Counted from the first letter of the stretch, positions 33,741 through 43,003 are shown. The stretch is DNA of 64,000 nt from Flexithrix dorotheae DSM 6795 (GCF_000379765.1 NZ_KB903435.1:124110-188109); one strand, 5' to 3'. Program-made: numbers and translations. The notes: generated by a model not told the origin, from the sequence alone.

Positions 33741-34298
33741 ATGAATATGAAAACCCTGGCATTGATTTTTGGTTTCCTTTTGTGCTTAATTGTAGCCTGT
33801 GTACCCGTTAGAGTAGTTTCATCAGAAGAAGATCCTGATGTTAATTTCAGGGATTATGAAACTTTTGGTTTTTATGAACTTACAGTGGAAGACAGAGATC
33901 AAATTTTGTTTTCTGAACCGGATTTTTCCAGACTTAAAAAGGCCATCACACATGAAATGGAATTACGGGATTTTACTTTAAAAGATAAAGATCCGGACCT
34001 GATGATTAACCTAGGACTGATAATAGAAGAACTGGAACAAACCAGGGAAACTGATTTCAGGGATGCCAGATTAGGTTATACCGGGCAGCGAAATTACCAT
34101 TGGGAAAGTGAGGAGGTGGTAGTGAACAAGTACGAATCCGGAACAGTAAAAGTGGATATGGTTGATCGCAAAGAAAATGTAATGCTGTGGCAGGGCGTGA
34201 TTATGGGTAACATCACCAAAAATGATCAAAAAATGGACGCCAGAGTTAATAAAGGTATATCTGATCTCTTTAAAAAATTTCCAATTCAGCCAAATTAG
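33741..34298 (+). CDS. DUF4136 lipoprotein
   Basis: A 185-aa lipoprotein with lipobox LIVAC (Cys20) and the DUF4136 pattern 'PDVNFRDYETFGFYE', 'ITHEMELRDFTLKDKDPDLMINLGLIIEE' and a C-terminal 'RKENVMLWQGVIMGNITKN...ARVNKGISDLFKKFP'. Function of DUF4136 is unknown; it is thought to sit in the periplasm or outer membrane. Located 5 bp after the M48 protease gene, so probably co-expressed and perhaps an envelope-stress partner. Terminator follows. Confidence 0.82.
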   Translation: MNMKTLALIFGFLLCLIVACVPVRVVSSEEDPDVNFRDYETFGFYELTVEDRDQILFSEPDFSRLKKAITHEMELRDFTLKDKDPDLMINLGLIIEELEQTRETDFRDARLGYTGQRNYHWESEEVVVNKYESGTVKVDMVDRKENVMLWQGVIMGNITKNDQKMDARVNKGISDLFKKFPIQPN

Positions 34299-34319
34299 GA
34301 TTATCTATTTTGAGATGAG

Positions 34320-34354
34320 AAGGGAAGTTGTTTTAAAGCAGCTTCCTTTTTTTT
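34320..34354 (+). terminator. Terminator after DUF4136 gene
   Basis: Imperfect stem (GGGAAGTTG with CAGCTTCC) followed by a run of eight or more T residues. Confidence 0.65.
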
Positions 34355-34450
34355 ATCCAATAAGCGATACTAAAATTAAAGAATGTTATAAAAAATATAA
34401 AAAATTACAAAAAACGTAACATTAATTGAATTTAGTAAGTATATTTGATT

Positions 34451-35035
34451 GTGAAGAAAAGTAAGACACATATCAAAGTAGTGGAAAGTGCGAAAAACTT
34501 ATTCTGGAAATTCGGGATAAAAAAAGTTACGGTTGAGGATATTTGTGAGGAAGCGGGCATCAGTAAAATGACTTTTTATCGCAATTTTTCCAACAAGCAG
34601 GAATTGGCAAAAATTGTTATTCAGAACCTTACTGAAGAGGGATTGGCAAACTATAATGCGATCATGCATCAGGAAATTTCGTTTGCGGAGAAAATGGGAA
34701 AACTGGTGTTGCTGAAGCACGAACAATCCCAAAATGTAAGCATGGAATTTATAAAAGACCTTTATAAAGCAAATGATCCTGAGTTAAGAAATTTTTTAGA
34801 AACACATAAGGAAAATTCCTACAAAAGGTTTTTTGACGATTTACTGGAGGCCCAGAAAACTGGACAAATCAGGAAGGATATTAAGATAAGTTTTATCATG
34901 CAGATGCTGGATTATTTCAGCCAGAAAATGGTGGATGATGCTTTCCTGAGTCAGTATGAAAATGTTCATGATGCTGCAATGGAAATTACCAATTTTTTCC
35001 TGTATGGATTATTTCCTCCAGATGATAAAGCCTGA
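34451..35035 (+). CDS. TetR/AcrR-family regulator
   Basis: About 194 aa. The N-terminal HTH 'WKFGIKKVTVEDICEEAGISKMTFYRNFSNKQEL' is typical for TetR. The rest is helical, as expected of the ligand and dimer domain. The start is uncertain: the frame opens at TTG 34445, and GTG 34451 (MKKSKTHIK) is chosen because it gives a normal N-terminus; no ATG is available before the HTH. The stop overlaps the start of the beta-barrel gene by one base (TGATG), so the regulator and the export genes are coupled. Likely represses its own operon and responds to a lipophilic ligand. Confidence 0.85.
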   Translation: MKKSKTHIKVVESAKNLFWKFGIKKVTVEDICEEAGISKMTFYRNFSNKQELAKIVIQNLTEEGLANYNAIMHQEISFAEKMGKLVLLKHEQSQNVSMEFIKDLYKANDPELRNFLETHKENSYKRFFDDLLEAQKTGQIRKDIKISFIMQMLDYFSQKMVDDAFLSQYENVHDAAMEITNFFLYGLFPPDDKA

Positions 35036-36171
35036 TGAAACTGAAAATCTTCATATGGATATGTCTGTTTACCACTTTACCCGGTTTGGGAATTGCCCAA
35101 AATAAGGTGGTTTTTGATGGTCAGGTATCAGCCTTTGGAAATTATGCTCCAGACAATGACTTAAATTATTTATTTGGAGCCAGGTACATCCCAGAACTGT
35201 CCTATAGCCTTCCGCTGGATTCAGGAAAAACGTTAGATTTTTTTGCCTCTGGAAATATTTACGGCAGTGCCAGTTTCCATCCATTCGATTCTACTCATTA
35301 TGTAGGGGATGTACAACCTTATCGCATATGGGCCAGATTTACCGGAAATCAATATGAAGTGCGGGTTGGGCTGCAGAAAATTGACTTTGGAGTAGCCACA
35401 GTTTTAAGACCCTTGCAATGGTTCAATCAGGTGGATCCCAGAGATCCTTTAGGAATTACAAATGGAGTTTATGGCGCATTGGGGAGATACTATTTTCTAA
35501 ACAATGCCAATATATGGATTTGGACACTATATGGAAACGATAAGCCAAAGGGTTTTGAAATTATGGGCTCAAATTCCCATATTCCCGAGTTTGGCGGAAG
35601 GATTCAATATCCGGTGCCCAAAGGGGAAATAGCATTTACTTATCATCACAGAGTAGCCGATTCCCAGGGTATTCCTACCCTGCCTCAATATGAGAGAATT
35701 CCGGAAAACCGTTTCGGATTTGATGCCAAATGGGATGTAACCATCGGTTTGTGGGTGGAAGCGTCCCATATTCACAAGACGAAAAACCTTGGAATTTTTA
35801 CCAATCAGACCCTGATTAACCTCGGAATGGACTACACTTTTGGCATTGGAAACGGAATGAATTTCGTATTTGAGCACCTTATTTCTGCAGTGGATGAAAA
35901 TGCTTTCAAATTTGAAAAAACCTTTAATATTTCAGCGGTTACCCTGGCTTATCCATTGGGCTTTTTCGATAATCTAAGCGCGGTTTCTACCTTCAATTGG
36001 GAATCAAAAGATGCTTCCTTTTTCCTAAATTACGAACATCAGTTTAGCAAATTTTCAGGTTATGCAATGCTCTTTTATAATCCGGATACACCACCGGGAT
36101 TTATTGAAAATGATATAGAAAATGCTTTAAAAGGACCAGGATTTAGGCTGATGTTGGTTTATAATCATTGA
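35035..36171 (+). CDS. Outer-membrane beta-barrel protein of the TetR-linked export operon
   Basis: A 378-aa protein: signal peptide ending near 'LGIAQ' (residue 22), then alternating strands of a barrel, including 'YRIWARFTGNQYEVRVGLQKIDFG' and 'TVLRPLQWFNQVDPRDPLGIT' (about 100-145), and a barrel-type final strand 'GFRLMLVYNH'. The strand pattern resembles DUF1302-like barrels that accompany lipid or hydrophobic-compound exporters. It is coupled to the TetR gene by TGATG overlap and precedes the ABC genes by 264 bp. Pore or receptor for an exported substrate is inferred. Confidence 0.65.
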   Translation: MKLKIFIWICLFTTLPGLGIAQNKVVFDGQVSAFGNYAPDNDLNYLFGARYIPELSYSLPLDSGKTLDFFASGNIYGSASFHPFDSTHYVGDVQPYRIWARFTGNQYEVRVGLQKIDFGVATVLRPLQWFNQVDPRDPLGITNGVYGALGRYYFLNNANIWIWTLYGNDKPKGFEIMGSNSHIPEFGGRIQYPVPKGEIAFTYHHRVADSQGIPTLPQYERIPENRFGFDAKWDVTIGLWVEASHIHKTKNLGIFTNQTLINLGMDYTFGIGNGMNFVFEHLISAVDENAFKFEKTFNISAVTLAYPLGFFDNLSAVSTFNWESKDASFFLNYEHQFSKFSGYAMLFYNPDTPPGFIENDIENALKGPGFRLMLVYNH

Positions 36172-36303
36172 GCACTAGTGCTTTTAATGAAACTAGGTAC
36201 GACAGATAAATAACAGATTTGCATACTAATGGACAAAAATAATTCTAATCAGAAATCATTCGCTCAGGAATTATAAATATTTCTCATTGTTGAATGCTAA
36301 AAA

Positions 36304-36369
36304 CCTCCCCTGTATCCCCTCCAGAGGGGAAAGTTATTTCCCCCTCAATTGAGGGGGGTAGGGGGAGGG
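36304..36369. repeat. GC-rich CCCTCC/GAGGGG intergenic element
   Basis: The first 29 bp match 13686-13714 in 28 of 29 positions, with inner complement CCCCT-CCAG-AGGGG. It continues with a second inverted repeat (CCCCCTCAATTGAGGGGG) and closing GGGGGAGG that could pair with the starting CCTCCCC, giving a branched fold. The unit lies between the beta-barrel and ABC genes. Confidence 0.75.
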
Positions 36370-36435
36370 AATGTAGATTTTAATTAAAATGGGTATTAGG
36401 CTCGGTTTTGAATTATCAATTTATACCTCATAGAA

Positions 36436-37146
36436 ATGAAAACAGATATCATAGTCTCGCTTGAAAATGTCACCAAAAAGTTTAAGGATGGTGATGGTGA
36501 GTTTACCGCCTTAAAAAATATCAATCTTCAATTTGGAAAAGGGGAATTTGCCGGATTGGTGGGGCCAAGTGGTTCGGGAAAAACAACTTTGCTCAATATC
36601 ATTGGCTCTTTGGACAGTCCGACTGAGGGCAATGCTTTTGTTATGGAAAAAAACATTGCCGGACTTTCCCACAAAGCATCTGCCTTATTGAGGAATAAGC
36701 ATATTGGCTTCATTTTTCAGGTTTATAATCTGCTTCCTGTTTATACCGTATTCGAAAATGTAGAATTTGCTTTGTTGCTGCAAGACTATAATACCTCCGA
36801 AAGAAAGAAAATGGTAATGGAAGCACTAGAATGGGTAGGTTTACAAAATATGCCCGATAAAAAACCAGCTAAGCTTTCTGGTGGGGAAGGCCAAAGAGTG
36901 GCCATAGCCAGGGCCATGGTAAAAAGACCGGAAATTTTAATTGCCGATGAACCCACTGCCAATCTGGATGCAAATAATGCACATGTCATTTTACAAATGA
37001 TGAAAAAACTGAATAAGGAACTGGATACCACATTCCTTTTTTCTACACATGATGAAAAAGTGATGGAGTACCTGGAAAGAATAGTGCATCTGGAAGATGG
37101 AAAGGTGGTAAAGGATGAAATTAGAACTAAAGTCGTAGCATCATGA
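36436..37146 (+). CDS. LolD/MacB-type ABC transporter ATPase
   Basis: A 236-aa ATPase with Walker A GPSGSGKTT (about 45-53), Q-loop 'FIFQVYNLLPVYTVFENV', signature LSGGEGQRVAIARAM and Walker B ILIADEPTAN. These features place it in the LolD/MacB/FtsE group that powers FtsX-type permeases. It overlaps the first permease by 4 bp (ATGA). The set resembles LolCDE (lipoprotein release) but lacks a LolCE-like permease name by sequence; the substrate is unknown. The context with TetR, beta-barrel and LolA-like protein implies movement of a lipid or lipoprotein across the envelope. Confidence 0.9.
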   Translation: MKTDIIVSLENVTKKFKDGDGEFTALKNINLQFGKGEFAGLVGPSGSGKTTLLNIIGSLDSPTEGNAFVMEKNIAGLSHKASALLRNKHIGFIFQVYNLLPVYTVFENVEFALLLQDYNTSERKKMVMEALEWVGLQNMPDKKPAKLSGGEGQRVAIARAMVKRPEILIADEPTANLDANNAHVILQMMKKLNKELDTTFLFSTHDEKVMEYLERIVHLEDGKVVKDEIRTKVVAS

Positions 37147-38297
37147 TACTGGCATTTCAGTTAGCATATAGAAATCTCATGGGAGCTGGTTTGAGGACCT
37201 GGCTCAATGCAGCGGTTTTGTCTTTTGCCTTTGTGGTTATCCTGTTTTTTAATGGATTACTTGATGGATGGAATCAGCAGGCAAAACGGGATAATATAGA
37301 ATGGGAATATGGGAAAGGGCAACTCATCCATACAGATTATGATCCCTTCGACCCTTTTTCTGTGCAGGATGGCCATGGAATTTTGCCAACGTCTGCAAAA
37401 GAGAACCTGGTTCCTATTCTGATCAGACAGGCTTCTGTTTACCCTGAGGGAAGAATGCTTTCCATTTCCTTAAAAGGGATTGAGGTTCCGCAGGAAATTC
37501 TGGGATTACCTACTGATTTACTAGAAAACAGCAAAGCAGATATTCCTACCATTATTGGGAAAAGGATGGCCACATCGGCCAACTTAAAAGTGAATGATGA
37601 ATTGTTGCTCAGGTGGCGGGATAAAAATGGCACTTTCGATGCAAAAAATGTGACCATTGTGGGCATTTTCGATTCTAATGTTCCTACTATAGATAATGGA
37701 CAGTTTTGGATTCCCATTAAAAAACTATGGGAAATGACTGGAATGGAAGGCCATGCGACAATGTTTATTTCCGAAGCAGATCAGCCAGTGGATGTACCGG
37801 GATGGAATTTCAGAAGCCAGGAAGATTTGCTGAGAGAGCTTTCTGAAATTATTGAGATGAAAAAAGCGAGTAGCTCTATCATGTATATTTTGCTGTTGGC
37901 TATCGCACTTTTAGCCATATTCGATACTCAGGTGCTGTCCATTTTCAGAAGGCAAAAGGAAATTGGAACTTATATTTCCCTGGGTATGACCCGACAACAG
38001 GTTGTGGGATTATTCACGGTAGAAGGAGGGATGTACAGCATTTTTGCCATGGTGCTGGGTTGTGCTTACGGCATCCCATTATTGCTCTATTTATCTGCAA
38101 CGGGAATTGGAATTCCTGAGGCTTCACAAAATATGGGGGTATCCCTAGCTGATAGAATCTATCCGGTTTACGGAATTGTACTCATATTGGGGACTATTGC
38201 CTTGGTTGTCATTTCTGCTACGATTGTAAGTTATTTACCAGCCAGAAAAATTGCGAAAATGGACCCGGTTAACGCCATTAAAGGAAAATTACAATGA
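37143..38297 (+). CDS. FtsX-type ABC permease 1
   Basis: A 384-aa inner-membrane protein with an N-terminal TM helix (about 17-38), an extracytoplasmic MacB-like domain (about 45-235) and three C-terminal TM helices, containing 'FRRQKEIGTYISLGMTRQQVVGLFTVEGG' (about 270-300), the usual cytoplasmic FtsX motif between TM2 and TM3. The last residues 'YLPARKIAKMDPVNAIKG' are also family-typical. Overlaps the ATPase and the second permease by 4 bp each, so a heterodimer is likely. Confidence 0.88.
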   Translation: MILAFQLAYRNLMGAGLRTWLNAAVLSFAFVVILFFNGLLDGWNQQAKRDNIEWEYGKGQLIHTDYDPFDPFSVQDGHGILPTSAKENLVPILIRQASVYPEGRMLSISLKGIEVPQEILGLPTDLLENSKADIPTIIGKRMATSANLKVNDELLLRWRDKNGTFDAKNVTIVGIFDSNVPTIDNGQFWIPIKKLWEMTGMEGHATMFISEADQPVDVPGWNFRSQEDLLRELSEIIEMKKASSSIMYILLLAIALLAIFDTQVLSIFRRQKEIGTYISLGMTRQQVVGLFTVEGGMYSIFAMVLGCAYGIPLLLYLSATGIGIPEASQNMGVSLADRIYPVYGIVLILGTIALVVISATIVSYLPARKIAKMDPVNAIKGKLQ

Positions 38298-39565
38298 TAG
38301 AGTTTTTGTTAAAAGGGATTTTAAGGGACAAAAGCAGAAGTCTGCTTCCCATCATTATTGTGACCATAGGTGTGTCACTTACCGTAATGCTCAGTGGCTA
38401 TATTCGGGGGGCCATGGGAGATATCACCGATCAAAACGCCAGATTTGAAACAGGGCATGTGAAAGTGGTTACCCGGGCTTACCATGAAAATATGGATCAG
38501 CTTCCTATCGATCTGGCCCTACTTGGAGTAGATTCCCTTCAGGAGGTTCTTTCCACTAAATATCCGGATGTGCAGTGGGTAAAACGGACAAGGTTTGGGG
38601 GATTGATAGATGTTCCGGATGAAAATGGAGAAACTAAAGGACAGGGACCGGCAGCCGGGATGTCTCTTCAATTGTTGGATGACAAAAGCGGAGAAATTGA
38701 CCGGCTGAATATTGCCAGTTCGCTAGTGAAGGGAAATCTGCCTACAAAGAGAGGAGAGGCTTTAATTGGGGATGATTTTGCCCATAAACTGCAAATTGAA
38801 ACAGGAGATGAAATCACTTATGTAGGCTCCACTATGAACGGCAGTATGACTTTCAAGAACTTTGTGGTGAGTGGTACGATTCGGTTTGGAGTAGCGGCTA
38901 TGGATAGAGGAACCATCATTGCAGACATAGCCGATGTGCAGGAAATGCTGGACTTATTCGATGGGAGCAGCGAAATCCTGGGTTATTTCAATGAGGGAGT
39001 TTACAATGATGATAAAGCTAAAACACTCAAAGCTGATTTTAATCAAAACCTGGATGCAGCCGATGAATTTGCACCAATGATGCTCACGCTTAAAGAGCAA
39101 AATAATCTGGCCAGTTACCTGGACTATGTAGATTTATATTCTGCATTTTTCGTGGGCATTTTTGTAATGGCCATGTCAATAGTCCTTTGGAATACTGGTT
39201 TGCTTGGAGGTTTAAGAAGATATCAGGAATTTGGGATTAGACTTGCTTTGGGAGAAGCTAAAAATCAGATATACAAAACCCTGATATTGGAGGCGATCCT
39301 GATTGGGGTAATAGGATCGGTGATTGGTACAGCTATAGGTTTGGGCATAACATTTTACATGCAATACGAGGGAATTGATATAAGTGAAATGCTGAATAAC
39401 AGTACCATGCTGATGCCTACGATTTTACGCTCGAAATTTACACCTGATTTGTTATACATTGGATTTATTCCCGGTCTGATTGCCATGGTAATAGGAAATG
39501 CACTTTCCGGAATCGGTATTTATAAAAGGGAAACAGCTGTATTGTTTAAAGAACTTGAAGTTTAG
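38294..39565 (+). CDS. FtsX-type ABC permease 2
   Basis: A 423-aa permease with an N-terminal TM helix (about 15-35), a long extracytoplasmic domain (about 40-275), then TM helices with 'GGLRRYQEFGIRLALGEAKNQIYKTLILEAILIG' (about 305-338), the FtsX coupling motif. It differs enough from permease 1 to act as the partner of a heterodimer, comparable to LolC/LolE. It begins inside the end of permease 1 (4-bp overlap). A hairpin-repeat pair follows before the LolA-like gene. Confidence 0.87.
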   Translation: MIEFLLKGILRDKSRSLLPIIIVTIGVSLTVMLSGYIRGAMGDITDQNARFETGHVKVVTRAYHENMDQLPIDLALLGVDSLQEVLSTKYPDVQWVKRTRFGGLIDVPDENGETKGQGPAAGMSLQLLDDKSGEIDRLNIASSLVKGNLPTKRGEALIGDDFAHKLQIETGDEITYVGSTMNGSMTFKNFVVSGTIRFGVAAMDRGTIIADIADVQEMLDLFDGSSEILGYFNEGVYNDDKAKTLKADFNQNLDAADEFAPMMLTLKEQNNLASYLDYVDLYSAFFVGIFVMAMSIVLWNTGLLGGLRRYQEFGIRLALGEAKNQIYKTLILEAILIGVIGSVIGTAIGLGITFYMQYEGIDISEMLNNSTMLMPTILRSKFTPDLLYIGFIPGLIAMVIGNALSGIGIYKRETAVLFKELEV

Positions 39566-39600
39566 GTTGGTGGTTGGTAATTAGTTTTTCCAGCTCGGGA

Positions 39601-39643
39601 GCAATTGTATTGCGACTGTAATAAATGTGGCATTTGTAATGCC
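39601..39643. repeat. Two small TGT-loop hairpins (cluster E)
   Basis: 39601-39613 (stem GCAAT, loop TGT) and 39629-39643 (stem GGCATT, loop TGT). They share the loop of clusters A-D but have unrelated, self-complementary stems. Confidence 0.75.
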
Positions 39644-39675
39644 TGAAATAGAAAAAATTAAAAAAACAGATAAAG

Positions 39676-40410
39676 ATGAAATCATTATTGGTAATAGTAT
39701 TTTCCTTAATCATTGGTGGGGGAGGAGATTTCCCCGATGCCAATGAAATTTTGAAAAAAGTGGATGAAAACCTGATGTCCAAAAACCGGATTACCGAATC
39801 AAAAATGGTTATTTATGGCAGAAGAAATAGCAGAACGGTTACCTCTAAAGGCTATTCAGAAGGAGACACCAAATCATTTACGGAGTATTTATCTCCTGAG
39901 AGAGAGAAAGGAACAAAAATGCTTAAGCTGGAAGACCGACTATGGATTTATTCTCCATCCACAGACAGAACAATTCAACTTTCCGGACACATGCTCAGGC
40001 AATCAGTAATGGGTTCTGATTTATCTTATGAAGATATGATGGAAGACCGTGAACTCACCGAAATTTATAATGCAAAAGTTATTGGTGAAGAAACCATAGA
40101 AGATAGAAAAGTCTGGATTCTGGAACTTACTGCCAAGGTAGATGATGTTTCTTATGAATCCAGAAAATCTTGGATTGATCAGGAAAGATACGTACCCTTG
40201 AAAGAGGAACTTTATGCTAAAAGCGGGCAGTTGCTGAAAAGAATTACCCTAAGCCAGGTGGAGAGACTGGATGGAAGGTGGTTTCCCAAAAAAATGAATT
40301 ATAAAGACATGCTTAAAGACGGAAAGGGAACTGATTTTATCATTGAAAAAATTGAATTTGATGCGGATATTCCCGACTACATTTTCTCAAAGGCCTCTCT
40401 GAAAAAATAG
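39676..40410 (+). CDS. LolA-like outer-membrane lipoprotein-sorting protein
   Basis: A 244-aa exported protein with a short N-terminal signal (about 1-16) and the fold pattern of the 'outer membrane lipoprotein-sorting protein' family: 'EILKKVDENLMSKNRITESKMVIYG', 'KGTKMLKLEDRLWIYSPSTDRTIQLSGHM' and 'VSYESRKSWIDQERYVPLKEEL'. The half-barrel would shield a lipid on the way between membranes. It completes the TetR - barrel - ABC - permease set. Hydrophobic cargo is likely; its nature is not evident. Confidence 0.8.
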   Translation: MKSLLVIVFSLIIGGGGDFPDANEILKKVDENLMSKNRITESKMVIYGRRNSRTVTSKGYSEGDTKSFTEYLSPEREKGTKMLKLEDRLWIYSPSTDRTIQLSGHMLRQSVMGSDLSYEDMMEDRELTEIYNAKVIGEETIEDRKVWILELTAKVDDVSYESRKSWIDQERYVPLKEELYAKSGQLLKRITLSQVERLDGRWFPKKMNYKDMLKDGKGTDFIIEKIEFDADIPDYIFSKASLKK

Positions 40411-40423
40411 GCAAATTTGCCCA

Positions 40424-42418
40424 TTAACTTGCTTGTCGGGGAACTTTGATGGTAAAGGTACTTCCAATGTTTTCCCGGCTTTCCAGCCATATTTCCCCGT
40501 GGTGAAGCTCCACAATTTGTTTTACGATGGACATGCCCAGGCCGGTGGAAGCTTCCCCTTTTAATCCTTCCCTTCTGGCTCGGGAAAATTTGTCAAAAAT
40601 GATGGGCTGGAGTTCGTTGGGGATGCCAATGCCGGTGTCGGCAATTTTGATCTCCACTTCTTTTTTCAGTTTTTTTAAGGAGATTTTAATTTTTCCATTT
40701 TCTGGTGTGAATTTTCGGGCATTATTTACCAGGTTTTCAATTACCCGGGAAAACTTGGAGCGATTAATTATTACCGGTGTGGATTCTTTGGGTAGCTTCA
40801 ATTCGAGGTTAATTTTTTTCGCTTTTATATCATCTTCCAAGGCAGAAACAGTGGTTTTAATAAAATCTGTAAGTTCAATTTCTTCTTTTTTCATTACAAA
40901 ATTTTCATCTTCCAGCTCCGCAATTTCCAATAACTCTTTAATCAGCTGATCGGCTTTATCGCAGGATTCATTTACCATATTCAAAAATTGGCTTACATCT
41001 CCACCCCGAAGTAATTCCTGACCAATTATATAACTTAAGCCTTTTATATTATGCAATGGATTTCTCAAATCATGCACCACTGTAGCCAAAACCCTGTCTT
41101 TGGAAGCATTTAGTTTTTCAAGTCGGTCCACGTATTTTTTCCTTTCCAATAATGAAGCAACCCATCGGGCAAAAATGACCATCAGTTCTTTTTCATGAGT
41201 TGAAAAAGTAGTTTTTCCCACCTGGAAAGAGGAAAAATTAATGGTGCCATATGGTTTCTGGTTTACCACCAAAGGAGCACCTATATAGCTTTCTAATTTA
41301 AATAACTGATAGCAGGGAAGCTGGGAATATTTAGACTTTCCCATCTCATGAATGGCGGTTACTCTTTTCTTTTTCCAGACAATGTCACAATAAGTATTTT
41401 GGAGATCAAAAACGTCTCCTTCGCCTAATTCCAAATTGGACATAGTAGAAAAAACTTTCTTGATGGTATAGTTATGACCTGCTATTTTACTAATTATCCC
41501 AATCTCCATTTGGTAATAAGAGGTAAGGAACTCCAGTGCTTTCTGAATTTTTTCCTCAAAATTTAAATGCGCATCAGTGGAAATTAAATTGAGGGTTTTA
41601 AGTCCTTTTTGGAAAAAAAGAAGCTCTTTCTTTATATTTTTTTCAGCTGAAATATTATCCGCAATTCCTATGATCCGCTTCGGCTTACCCTTTTCATTTA
41701 CAGTAAAAATGTAATCCTTACTTTTATACCAAAAGATTTCTCCAGATTTAGAGACCAGCCTGTATTCGAATTCCTTTGTTTCCCCAATTTTAAGATTTCC
41801 CAGCTCATTAAAGTGTTTGAAAAAACCAGGAAGGTCTTCAGGGTACATAATTTCCTCTGTGAAACTGTTACCCATGGCATCCAGTTCTTCTACCGAATAT
41901 TCCAATAAAGTGAGTCCTCTGTTATTGAGATAAATAGGTGTTTTGCTTTCGTAATCCAACACATAGATAATCATTGGGGAATAGGAAATAATGGCGTCCA
42001 TCATTCCCCGATTAAGGGCTTTTCCTTCTTTTAATCCGTAAGATCCTGTTTTTAAATTGAATTTCAGGTTAAATCTGATCCTGTTGACAATATGCTTGGA
42101 ATCGGTTGGTAATTCAATAAAATCACTGACGCCAAGTTCTATAGCTTCTTCAAAATTAAAGTCATCCAGCTGATCAGAAATCAGCATTACCGGAGGGACA
42201 GTTATTTCTTTATCCTTTAATTTTTTTAGCGTCTCCAGAATCTCACTATCCCCGATTTCCAACAACAAAAGGTCAAATAATGTGGTCTTCAATCGGAGAG
42301 AAAGCGCTTTAAAAGTGCATTTGAAAATCTTTATGTTCAAATTGTTTTCCTGAAGGAGACTTTCAATTTGGGACTCTCCAGCAGTAGTGTCAGAAACAAG
42401 CAGAATGTTATTTACCAT
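40424..42418 (-). CDS. Cytosolic histidine kinase: pseudo-receiver, PAS, GAF, HisKA, HATPase
   Basis: A 664-aa soluble kinase. Domains: receiver-like (1-120), PAS with PAC (about 140-262), GAF (about 275-425), HisKA with 'VVHDLRNPLHNIKG' and phospho-acceptor His449, and HATPase (about 545-664) with 'ENLVNNARKF', 'DTGIGIP' and 'GLGMSIV'. The receiver lacks the phospho-accepting Asp: 'FDLLLLEIGD' has Glu54 at that place, and the conserved Lys before Pro104 is Leu103 in 'FIELPTD', so it probably does not accept phosphate. No TM helix or cognate regulator is adjacent. Sensory input should be through PAS and GAF. It ends tail to tail with the LolA-like gene. Confidence 0.88.
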   Translation of the reverse strand: MVNNILLVSDTTAGESQIESLLQENNLNIKIFKCTFKALSLRLKTTLFDLLLLEIGDSEILETLKKLKDKEITVPPVMLISDQLDDFNFEEAIELGVSDFIELPTDSKHIVNRIRFNLKFNLKTGSYGLKEGKALNRGMMDAIISYSPMIIYVLDYESKTPIYLNNRGLTLLEYSVEELDAMGNSFTEEIMYPEDLPGFFKHFNELGNLKIGETKEFEYRLVSKSGEIFWYKSKDYIFTVNEKGKPKRIIGIADNISAEKNIKKELLFFQKGLKTLNLISTDAHLNFEEKIQKALEFLTSYYQMEIGIISKIAGHNYTIKKVFSTMSNLELGEGDVFDLQNTYCDIVWKKKRVTAIHEMGKSKYSQLPCYQLFKLESYIGAPLVVNQKPYGTINFSSFQVGKTTFSTHEKELMVIFARWVASLLERKKYVDRLEKLNASKDRVLATVVHDLRNPLHNIKGLSYIIGQELLRGGDVSQFLNMVNESCDKADQLIKELLEIAELEDENFVMKKEEIELTDFIKTTVSALEDDIKAKKINLELKLPKESTPVIINRSKFSRVIENLVNNARKFTPENGKIKISLKKLKKEVEIKIADTGIGIPNELQPIIFDKFSRARREGLKGEASTGLGMSIVKQIVELHHGEIWLESRENIGSTFTIKVPRQAS

Positions 42419-43003
42419 TTAAAAAAATACTTACAAAAAAGCGCCACAATGAGAGGGGCTTTTTTGGCTTTATTACAAAAAATTCCAATTATGGAATCCA
42501 GGGTAGAATTTTGTCGACAAAAAAATAATTTACCATAGAGGTTGGTATTAATTTACATAAAAAAATTAAAAGGAAGTCCTTTTCGTCACACTAAAAAAAG
42601 ATTTTTTTAAAAAGTTAATTTTAAGGAAATAAGAGGGGGTAATTTTATTTACAGTTCTCTTCTTCTCAATTTCTGAAAACTGAAACAAAGCAAATACCTT
42701 GATTGCAGTGAAAGGTACCAAAAATATCCAATTTACCTAAAAGGGTTTCTTTGTCGAGTGCCTCAGCATTATAATAAAATACCAATTAGAACACAGCGCA
42801 GTCAAAATACAGACCTTGCTCAGACTGATGTTTAGTTCTTCTTTATTCGTTTTTAGACCCACTGTAAAAGCTTACAATAGGGAAAATCCAAATCAATTTA
42901 TCAGTTTTTTTTAGGGCATTTATCTTTTTTTCTTGTCCTTATATTGTGCCCATGTATTTTATAAACTAATAGAAGATTTTTTTACAAACAAATTCTTTTT
43001 ATC
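42419..43003. other. 585-bp intergenic region upstream of GH3
   Basis: Divergent space between the kinase and GH3 genes. It is AT-rich with no ORF that looks coding. A fragment at about 42794-42825 matches the GACCTTGC stem-loop family in decayed form. The GH3 promoter should be near 42940 (TATATTG) but the -33 part is not convincing. Confidence 0.5.
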
